Assembly: GCA_030838815.1 (NCBI GenBank)
Contig: JAUZEX010000129.1
Coordinates: 1-11,557, forward strand
Direction: 5' to 3'
DNA: 11,557 nucleotides
Source of the DNA: Actinomycetota bacterium
GTDB taxonomy: Bacteria; Actinomycetota; Acidimicrobiia; IMCC26256; BP-133
A program made the translations under genes and the position numbers. The notes below the pieces were generated by a model, which was given only the letters and a program-made list of their open reading frames with translations, was not told where the DNA came from and did not search any database. Positions 7,801 through 11,557 of this stretch are shown piece by piece (within the stretch, counting starts at the first letter, position 1; each line of letters begins with the position of its first letter).

Positions 7801-8379
7801 GCCGTGGCCTGGGGCTACTTCCCGGTCAACGCCGACGGCAACGACCTGATCATCTGGACGGACGACGCCCGCACCGAAGAACGGATGCGGTTCTCGTTTC
7901 CCCGCCAGCGCAAGGAGCCGTGGCAGTCGATCGCCGACTTCTTCCGTCCGGCATCGACGGGTGAGGCCGACTACGCGGCCTTCCACGTGGTGACGATGAG
8001 CGACGTCGCTTCGGCCCACTCGGCGGAGCTGTTCGCCGCCGACCGGTACCAGGACTACCTCCACTTCCACGGCCTGTCGGTGGAGATGGCCGAGGCGCTG
8101 GCCGAGTACTGGCACCGCCGCATCCGGGAGGAATGGGGCTTCGCCGACGAGGACGGGCCGTCGCTCGGCGGCCTGTTCAAGCAGCAGTACCGCGGGTCGC
8201 GCTACTCGTGGGGCTACCCGGCCTGCCCCGACCTCGACGACCAGGTCAAGGTGGCCGATCTGCTCGAGATCGAACGCATCGGCGTGACGGTCTCCGAGGA
8301 GTTCCAGCTCCACCCCGAGCAGACCACCTCGGCCATCGTCGTCCACCACCCCGAGGCCAAGTACTTCATCCTCGGCTAG
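4894..8379 (+). CDS. metH: Cobalamin-dependent methionine synthase (5-methyltetrahydrofolate-homocysteine methyltransferase)
   Basis: A 1161-residue cytosolic enzyme (E. coli 1227) that moves the methyl group of methyltetrahydrofolate to homocysteine through cobalamin. The homocysteine domain (about 1-310) starts at FDGATGTNLQ and has zinc ligands Cys224, Cys290 and Cys291. The pterin domain (about 330-590) has GERTN at 340-344. The cap domain (about 620-715) contains SGQMQLPFVLQSAE around 687. The B12 domain (about 717-850) has DVHDIGKN with axial ligand His732; Asp730, His732 and Ser783 match the E. coli triad Asp757-His759-Ser810, and Ser777 matches Ser804. The activation domain (about 890-1161) has HFHGLSVEMAEALAEYWH and the AdoMet-binding RYSWGYPACPD at 1103-1113. 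All modules are intact. ATG 4894 is chosen because homology begins within ten residues; ATG 4843 is an in-frame alternative. The gene diverges from the adenosyltransferase and its TAG overlaps the stop of the opposing monooxygenase gene. Confidence 0.98.
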   Translation: MGRFLDTLRERVVVFDGATGTNLQVHDLGADDFGGPALEGCNEILAVTRPAVIAELHRSFFEVGVDAVETDTFGAFPIVLSEYGIANRTFELNEAAARIAREVAAGFSTPDRPRWVVGSIGPGTKLPSLGQIDFATLRDGYEAQVDGLLAGGVDVLLVETVYDLLQAKAALTACRRAMARAGKDLPLMVQVTMETTGRMLVGSEIGAALTALEALRPDVIGLNCATGPREMTEHLRHLSRSARTFLSCLPNAGLPSIVDGATHYDLTPDELAAAHDRFTAELGVNIVGGCCGTTPEHLRRVVETVGGRAPVERHPVIEPSCSSIYTSVPFVQELSFLGIGERTNANGSRKFRDAMLSGDYDTCVQMAREQIKEGAHVLDVCVDYVGRDGTADMHEIAGRFATQAAIPLVLDSTEPQVLEAGLQHIGGKAILNSANLEDGFAPGSRFDRVMTLAREYGAAVICLTIDEEGQARTAEWKFRVAKRIHDMAVETYGMEPTDLIFDALTFPLGTGQEDLRRDGIETMEAIRRIKAELPGVSTVLGVSNVSFGLKPAIRHVLNSVFLHECVQAGLDAAIVHAARIVPMHKIDERAKQLALDLIYDRGRDGYDPLTDLMAAFEDVDVALIEREDRSGWAVEERLKARIVDGDRDGLEAEIDEALTGGRKALSIINDVLLEGMKVVGELFGSGQMQLPFVLQSAETMKKAVAYLEPHMEKADAGGKGRVVLGTVKGDVHDIGKNLVDIILTNNGYEVKNLGIKVPITEFIAAVEEFKADAVGMSGLLVKSTLIMRENLEELNSRGLDHIPILLGGAALTRSYVERDLREVYHGRVFYGKDAFEGLRTMETLIEGKKSGHLDPDFGRAPGGRVLPPRKSQRARDEVDPASVPARSAVAVDNPVFKPPFLGSRVAKGIPLDEIAAYLNETALFRNQWQYRPQGKSDGKPETDEQFKAGIRPTLRAELAKAKEGGTLVPAVAWGYFPVNADGNDLIIWTDDARTEERMRFSFPRQRKEPWQSIADFFRPASTGEADYAAFHVVTMSDVASAHSAELFAADRYQDYLHFHGLSVEMAEALAEYWHRRIREEWGFADEDGPSLGGLFKQQYRGSRYSWGYPACPDLDDQVKVADLLEIERIGVTVSEEFQLHPEQTTSAIVVHHPEAKYFILG

Positions 8380-8693
8380 CCGAACTCATTCATCCGGGCG
8401 AAGCCCTCCCCCGGCACCTCGGTGTTGATGATCATCGGCGCCGTGCCGATCACCGTCGGGAACCAGACGAGGAAGTCCTTGAAGTGGTCGGTCTGGACGT
8501 GGGCGTCGCCCGCCGCCTTGGACGCGAACCCTTCCACGATGGCGAACTCGTTGGGGCCGTCGAGGCTCTCGTAGCAGTCGAACGCGGTGTTGCCCGGCTC
8601 CTCCCGGACCGCGGCCGTGTACTTGGCGATGCGCTCCAGCCACACGTCGCGCCGGTCGGGCCGGACCTGGACCTTGAGCACGATCAGGATCAT
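8376..8693 (-). CDS. Antibiotic biosynthesis monooxygenase (ABM/YgiN-like) domain protein
   Basis: A 105-residue single-domain protein with the ferredoxin-like ABM pattern: an N-terminal strand MILIVLKVQVRPDRRD, a helix leading to EEPGNTAFDCYES at about 32-44, the strand EFAIVEGFASKAAGDAH at about 49-65, and a closing helix DHFKDFLVWFP. Relatives are small dimeric cofactor-free quinol monooxygenases or heme-degrading enzymes. Haem-handling Asn/Trp residues cannot be placed confidently, so a specific activity is not assigned. Its ATG overlaps the TGA of the upstream metallohydrolase gene as ATGA, which implies one message and coupled translation. Its TAG shares CTAG with the metH stop on the other strand, so there is no intergenic space at its 3' end. 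The product may be a generic detoxification or stress enzyme; this is inference. Confidence 0.88.
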   Translation of the reverse strand: MILIVLKVQVRPDRRDVWLERIAKYTAAVREEPGNTAFDCYESLDGPNEFAIVEGFASKAAGDAHVQTDHFKDFLVWFPTVIGTAPMIINTEVPGEGFARMNEFG

Positions 8694-9103
8694 CCCGGTA
8701 CTCCTTCGACGTCACGGAGGCGCAGCTCGGCGATGAGCGCGCCATAGGCGTGGAAGCCTAAGCGCTCCCGGACGAGGGCGAGCAAGGCGGACACGAACGC
8801 CGGGCCGTGGCCGGCGCCGGGGGTGACCACATGGGCGATCTCGTGGAGCGCGACCGGTTCCCGGAGGCTCCGGAGGCGGATCTCCCCGGTCTCCTCCACC
8901 GCGTAGCCGCTGAACCGCTCGCTGCGGGTGCGGGCCACCGGGATCGCATCGATGTGGGGCCAGCGGTCGGCCCACCAGTCACTGGCCACGAGCTCGGCGA
9001 CATAGCCCCGGACCTCGCGGAGGTCCCGGAAGACCCGTCCCGCGTCGCCGAGGGCGGCCTCCTCACCCTCATAGATGCGGCGCTGACGTTCCCGGGCGGT
9101 CAT
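8690..9103 (-). CDS. HEXXH putative metallohydrolase, TIGR04338 (Rv0185-like) family
   Basis: A 137-residue soluble protein without signal peptide or membrane segment. It carries HEIAH at 87-91 and a further His99 in GHGPAF, the HEXXH...HGPxF arrangement of small zinc metallopeptidases related to SprT/WLM folds. An N-terminal helical region is rich in charged residues and the pair SDWWADRWP lies at 41-49. The overall pattern resembles the actinobacterial TIGR04338 family, whose M. tuberculosis member is Rv0185; its function is not known. GAGAGG (9115-9110) lies 6 nt before ATG 9103, a good ribosome binding site. The gene is first of two; its stop overlaps the start of the ABM gene. It diverges from the solute-binding protein gene over 100 bp. 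The family assignment is by recognition of motifs, and the substrate is unknown. Confidence 0.85.
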   Translation of the reverse strand: MTARERQRRIYEGEEAALGDAGRVFRDLREVRGYVAELVASDWWADRWPHIDAIPVARTRSERFSGYAVEETGEIRLRSLREPVALHEIAHVVTPGAGHGPAFVSALLALVRERLGFHAYGALIAELRLRDVEGVPG

Positions 9104-9190
9104 GTGTCGCCTCTCTTACACACCTGACGTCGGGCGACGCAACAACCGCCGGCCCGGCTCCGGCAAAGCTCGGCCCACGAGGCCCGACCG

Positions 9191-9197
9191 AGGAGGA
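9191..9197 (+). promoter_or_regulatory. Ribosome binding site deciding the start of the solute-binding lipoprotein
   Basis: AGGAGGA, nearly the full anti-Shine-Dalgarno complement, sits 6 nt before ATG 9204. It selects this start over the in-frame ATG at 9102, which would add 34 Arg-rich residues in front of the signal peptide. Confidence 0.85.
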
Positions 9198-9203
9198 CGT
9201 CAG

Positions 9204-10430
9204 ATGGATCGCATGCGAAGGAACCTCGCCGCCGCCGCCTGCTTCGCCCTGCTGGCCGGTGCCTGCGGGAGCGGATCGGAGCATGGGGCTGCACCGACAA
9301 AGGTGGCCGCCCGCCAGTCCGTCTCCAAGCCGGACGTCAAGGTGGGGGCGATCTTCGACCTGTCCGGCCCGACGGCCGACGACAGCACGCCGTTCTCGGA
9401 AGGCGTGCGCGATTACGTCACCGACCGGAACGGGAAGGGTGGGATCGACGGCCACCGGATCACGCTGAGCTGGCAGGACTACGCCTACAAGGTGCCTCAG
9501 GCTGAGCAGCTCTACTCCCAGGCCGTCAGCCAGGGGGCGGTGGCCTTCCTGGGGTGGGGCACGGCGGACTCCGAGGCGCTGCGGCCCCGGGTGACGGCCA
9601 ACAAGATCCCGTTCATGTCCGCGTCCTACGCCGAGACGCTGGCCGACCCCAAGGTCACCCCGTACAACTTCTTCCCCGGCCCGACCTACTCCGAGCAGAT
9701 GCGCATCGTGCTCAAGTACATCTCGGAGCAGAACCCGGGCCGGCACGTCGAAGTGGCCGTCTTCCACCACGACAGCCCCTTTGGTCGGTCACCGCTGGAG
9801 GACGGCACGAAGTACATCGCAAAGAAGAAACTCGACATCGGCTTCACGACCTACGCCATGCCGACCGGAGCGATCGACTTCGTGGGTCAGGTCATCCAGG
9901 CCAAGGCGCAGCACGCCTCGTACGTCGTCATCCAGAACACCGCCACCGCGGCGGCCAAGCTGGCCACCAGCCTGGCCGGGGCGAACTCGACGGCCCAGAT
10001 CATCTGTCTCAACTGGGCGGGCGACGAGATCTACACCAGCCTCGCCGGTCCGGCCGCCGAACGGACCATCGCTGTCATGCCGTTCGCGCCCCCGGGCGGC
10101 GGCAACCTCGAAGGGCTGCGGGACGTCAGCGCCTTCCTCCAGACGAAGAACACGAGCGTCGAGGCCAAGGGGCTGCGGTACGTCCAGGGCTGGTTCACCA
10201 TGGCGTCCATGGCCAAGGGCATCGAGAACGGGTTGCGCCACTCCGGTGACGCAAAGCTCGACGGTGCGGCCATCAAAGCCGGCCTGGAGGAGATCTCGGG
10301 CTTCGAGACGGGCGGCGTGTCCGACCCGATCTCCTACTCCCCCACCAACCACGCCGGCCTCCAGACTGCTCCGCTCTACCAGGTGCGGGCCGGGAAGTGG
10401 GTCAAGCTCACCGACCCGCTCAAGGCCTGA
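9204..10430 (+). CDS. ABC-type branched-chain amino acid-like solute-binding lipoprotein
   Basis: A 408-residue exported lipoprotein. Residues 1-20 are a lipoprotein signal peptide: Arg residues at 3, 5 and 6, a hydrophobic core AAAACFALLAG, and the lipobox ending Ala20-Cys21, the residue to be lipidated. A Ser/Gly-rich tether follows. From about residue 46 the chain is a type I periplasmic-binding fold of the LivK class (Peripla_BP_6): VKVGAIFDLSGPTADD, then GVRDYVTDRNGKGGIDGHRITL, LYSQAVSQGAVAFLGWGT at about 103-120 and IPFMSASYAETLADP. Such proteins bind amino acids, amides, urea or small aromatic acids and pass them to LivHMGF-type transporters. No permease or ATPase gene adjoins it, since the next gene is on the opposite strand. 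The 3' end overlaps that DUF2786 gene by 11 bp. The substrate cannot be read from the sequence. Confidence 0.93.
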   Translation: MDRMRRNLAAAACFALLAGACGSGSEHGAAPTKVAARQSVSKPDVKVGAIFDLSGPTADDSTPFSEGVRDYVTDRNGKGGIDGHRITLSWQDYAYKVPQAEQLYSQAVSQGAVAFLGWGTADSEALRPRVTANKIPFMSASYAETLADPKVTPYNFFPGPTYSEQMRIVLKYISEQNPGRHVEVAVFHHDSPFGRSPLEDGTKYIAKKKLDIGFTTYAMPTGAIDFVGQVIQAKAQHASYVVIQNTATAAAKLATSLAGANSTAQIICLNWAGDEIYTSLAGPAAERTIAVMPFAPPGGGNLEGLRDVSAFLQTKNTSVEAKGLRYVQGWFTMASMAKGIENGLRHSGDAKLDGAAIKAGLEEISGFETGGVSDPISYSPTNHAGLQTAPLYQVRAGKWVKLTDPLKA

Positions 10431-11172
10431 GAACCCGGCCGGCTCCGTTGGGGACCGATCCCCGGGTGAGGCTGGCGTCGCGGCCCGCCACGCGGCCCTG
10501 CTGGAAGCCGGAGTACGACTGCGAGCCCGACAGGCGCGACGTGCTGAGCCGCCCGACCCTGGCCGCCACCTCGGCTTCGACCCGTTTGGCCTTGTCGGCC
10601 AGGACGAGGGCGACGCTGCGTCCGGCGGATGCCCGGGCGCCGTCGTGTTCCCGGGTCGCGGCCGCCCTCGCCTGGTCAGCGGCTTCCCGGAGCCGTCGCC
10701 GGACCTCGTGGGTGAAACCCTCCAGAAAGGCGGTGGTAAAGGACCGGCCGTGCTCGTACGGCCCCTTGACGGCGAAGGCCAGGGCGGCCTCGGCCTGGTG
10801 GCAGAGGCTGAAGAACAGCGTCTCGGCCCATTCCACATCGGTCGCGAAGCCGAAGACCGAGAACCGGTAGGCGCCCTCCTCATCCCGGGAGAAGTAACCG
10901 GCGCAGCCGGTGTGGAGGGACACGACGTGGGCCAGATTGACCTTCCGGCGCCCGTAGCCCCCGGGCATGATCCACGTGCGGTCGACGATCGCCGACTGCC
11001 GGCCGCCCCCTGCGTCGCCCAGCATGGCCTGGTCGATGCTGTACTTCTGCTGCAGGGCGTGGGCCTTGGCCACATAGGCACCGGCCGCCTCGTCGTTCCC
11101 CTGCTCCGCCAGCGACTCGGCCGTGGCCAGCAGCCCCTGGATCTTGCGGACGTAATCGGCCTGGATCCCCAT
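10420..11172 (-). CDS. DUF2786 domain-containing protein
   Basis: A 250-residue soluble protein. Residues about 7-47 (YVRKIQGLLATAESLAEQGN to HALQQKYSID) match the DUF2786 pattern, a helical pair with AxxKAxxLxxKY. Residues about 60-200 form a second conserved region with FSVFGFATDVEWAETLFFSL at 104-123 and a highly charged helix at about 155-205, likely coiled coil. The tail (206-250) is Ser/Gly/Arg-rich. DUF2786 proteins occur in actinobacteria and phages and their function is unknown; nothing else phage-like is here. ATG 11172 lacks a Shine-Dalgarno sequence, and TACCGT (11187-11182) lies 9 nt before it, suggesting a leaderless message. Its last 11 bp overlap the end of the solute-binding protein gene, tail to tail. 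The domain call is firm, the role open. Confidence 0.87.
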   Translation of the reverse strand: MGIQADYVRKIQGLLATAESLAEQGNDEAAGAYVAKAHALQQKYSIDQAMLGDAGGGRQSAIVDRTWIMPGGYGRRKVNLAHVVSLHTGCAGYFSRDEEGAYRFSVFGFATDVEWAETLFFSLCHQAEAALAFAVKGPYEHGRSFTTAFLEGFTHEVRRRLREAADQARAAATREHDGARASAGRSVALVLADKAKRVEAEVAARVGRLSTSRLSGSQSYSGFQQGRVAGRDASLTRGSVPNGAGRVLRP

Positions 11173-11181
11173 GAGCCGGGG

Positions 11182-11187
11182 ACGGTA
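11182..11187 (-). promoter_or_regulatory. Candidate -10 box for a leaderless DUF2786 message
   Basis: On the - strand TACCGT (11187-11182) fits TAnnnT and ends 9 nt before ATG 11172, with no ribosome binding site between. No good -35 at 16-18 nt is seen; a TTGCGC further up is 22 nt away. Confidence 0.3.
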
Positions 11188-11224
11188 GCGCAGCGGTCGG
11201 CTCGCCCGGGCGCAATTTTCGGCC

Positions 11225-11241
11225 CCCGTCCAGCCGACGGG
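11225..11241 (-). terminator. Hairpin directly after the stop of the small membrane protein gene
   Basis: GACGGG and CCCGTC (11225-11230 with 11236-11241) form a perfect 6-bp stem with a 5-nt loop immediately beyond the TGA at 11244-11242. The downstream side (- strand) runs into GGCCGAAAATT without a T-tract. It may end the message or insulate the DUF2786 promoter. Confidence 0.35.
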
Positions 11242-11538
11242 TCAGCCGCAGCTCGGTCGGGTCCGGCGCCACCGGCCGGAGACCGCGGCGCAGGACAGGA
11301 GCAGGCTGAGCAGCGCCCCGGCGATGGCTCCGATCACACCGCCCTTGACGACGTCGTAGGCGTCGCCGTGGCTGGCACCCCGGGCCGCGCCGATCGCACC
11401 CACCAGGAGGAGGCCGCCGAGCATGGCTCCGGCAACCGCCCGGCGGGTCCGGGACAACAGTCCGGCTCCGTGGAGGACCGGCGGCGGCGGGGCCGGGCGC
11501 TGGACCGCCCGGTGGGCTCGGACGCCGAGCACGGTCAT
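11242..11538 (-). CDS. Small glycine-rich two-helix membrane protein, hypothetical (5' end may lie outside window)
   Basis: With ATG 11538 the product has 98 residues. The first 33 are basic and Pro-rich (RPAPPPP at 14-20). A hydrophobic segment covers about 34-53 and a second about 65-83, joined by a short polar link with SHGDAYD. Both helices are full of small residues (GAMLGGLLLVGAIG and GGVIGAIAGALLSLLL), a spacing like glycine-zipper two-helix proteins. The tail is basic and ends PSCG. I do not recognise a family and assign no function. The frame stays open to the right edge, and the ATG has only a distant GGGAG 13 nt upstream, so the real protein could be longer. Codon composition resembles the neighbours, which supports real coding. 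It lies 69 bp upstream of the DUF2786 gene on the same strand and could share its transcript. Confidence 0.6.
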   Translation of the reverse strand: MTVLGVRAHRAVQRPAPPPPVLHGAGLLSRTRRAVAGAMLGGLLLVGAIGAARGASHGDAYDVVKGGVIGAIAGALLSLLLSCAAVSGRWRRTRPSCG

Positions 11539-11557
11539 GCCGAACAGGCTGCTCCCG

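Noticed and set aside
4864..8349. Very long open frames opposite and out of frame with metH (for example 593 and 486 residues on the - strand, 761 on the + strand)
   Set aside because: They are products of the extreme GC third-position bias of metH: Arg/Pro/Gly/His-rich or Val/Asp/Leu-rich translations without recognisable domains, overlapping an intact, motif-complete gene.
9102..9203. 34-residue upstream extension of the solute-binding lipoprotein from ATG 9102
   Set aside because: It would bury the lipoprotein signal peptide behind an Arg-rich segment, lacks a ribosome binding site, and overlaps the divergent gene's start. AGGAGGA before ATG 9204 is decisive.
9789..11081. 430-residue - strand frame spanning the lipoprotein gene and the DUF2786 gene
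   Set aside because: It overlaps two better-supported genes in other frames and has no recognisable motif.
10420..11172. Prophage remnant, because DUF2786 occurs in phages
   Set aside because: No integrase, structural gene, attachment repeat or composition change is seen nearby; DUF2786 is also common on actinobacterial chromosomes.
11174..11230. tRNA-like 5' half (GGGGACGGTAGCGCAGCGGTC region)
   Set aside because: It resembles an acceptor plus D-arm, but the D-stem does not close well, and no anticodon stem or T-arm (GGTTCRA) follows on either strand. Most likely chance similarity in GC-rich DNA.

Overview
The window is very GC-rich, densely coding bacterial chromosome with strong G/C third-position bias. 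Its gene set (rhodanese-MoeB fusion, an Rv0185-like metallohydrolase, a DUF2786 protein, PduO-type adenosyltransferase next to metH) points to an actinobacterium, perhaps of the Acidimicrobiia type. The lineage is inferred from gene content and composition, not from a marker gene. I see no rRNA, tRNA, CRISPR array, insertion sequence, phage gene or origin. Most genes are ordinary housekeeping or conserved genes.

Left part (1-2700): the 3' end of a sirtuin deacetylase gene, then a rhodanese + E1-like (MoeB/ThiF) sulfur-transfer protein with the rhodanese domain in front, on the + strand. Facing them on the - strand is a TauE/SafE-type membrane exporter with an unusually long hydrophilic centre.

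Middle (2736-8379): a two-gene - strand operon, cobalamin adenosyltransferase then leucyl aminopeptidase. It diverges over 81 bp from a full-length cobalamin-dependent methionine synthase (metH) on the + strand. The two B12-linked genes therefore share one short divergent promoter region. Both lack a clear ribosome binding site and have a TAnnnT box 9-10 nt before the ATG, which suggests leaderless messages.

Right part (8376-11557): a - strand pair, HEXXH metallohydrolase then ABM-domain monooxygenase, joined by an ATGA overlap. It collides tail to tail with metH, and one CTAG supplies the stop codon on both strands. Diverging from the pair is a lipoprotein solute-binding protein of the branched-chain amino acid type, with no permease or ATPase genes visible. 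It overlaps by 11 bp, tail to tail, with a DUF2786 protein gene. The window ends in a small glycine-rich two-helix membrane protein that may continue beyond the edge.

No clear new multi-gene system is visible. The observations most worth following are the compact convergent junctions, the leaderless-type starts, the reversed rhodanese-E1 domain order and the coupled metallohydrolase/monooxygenase pair.
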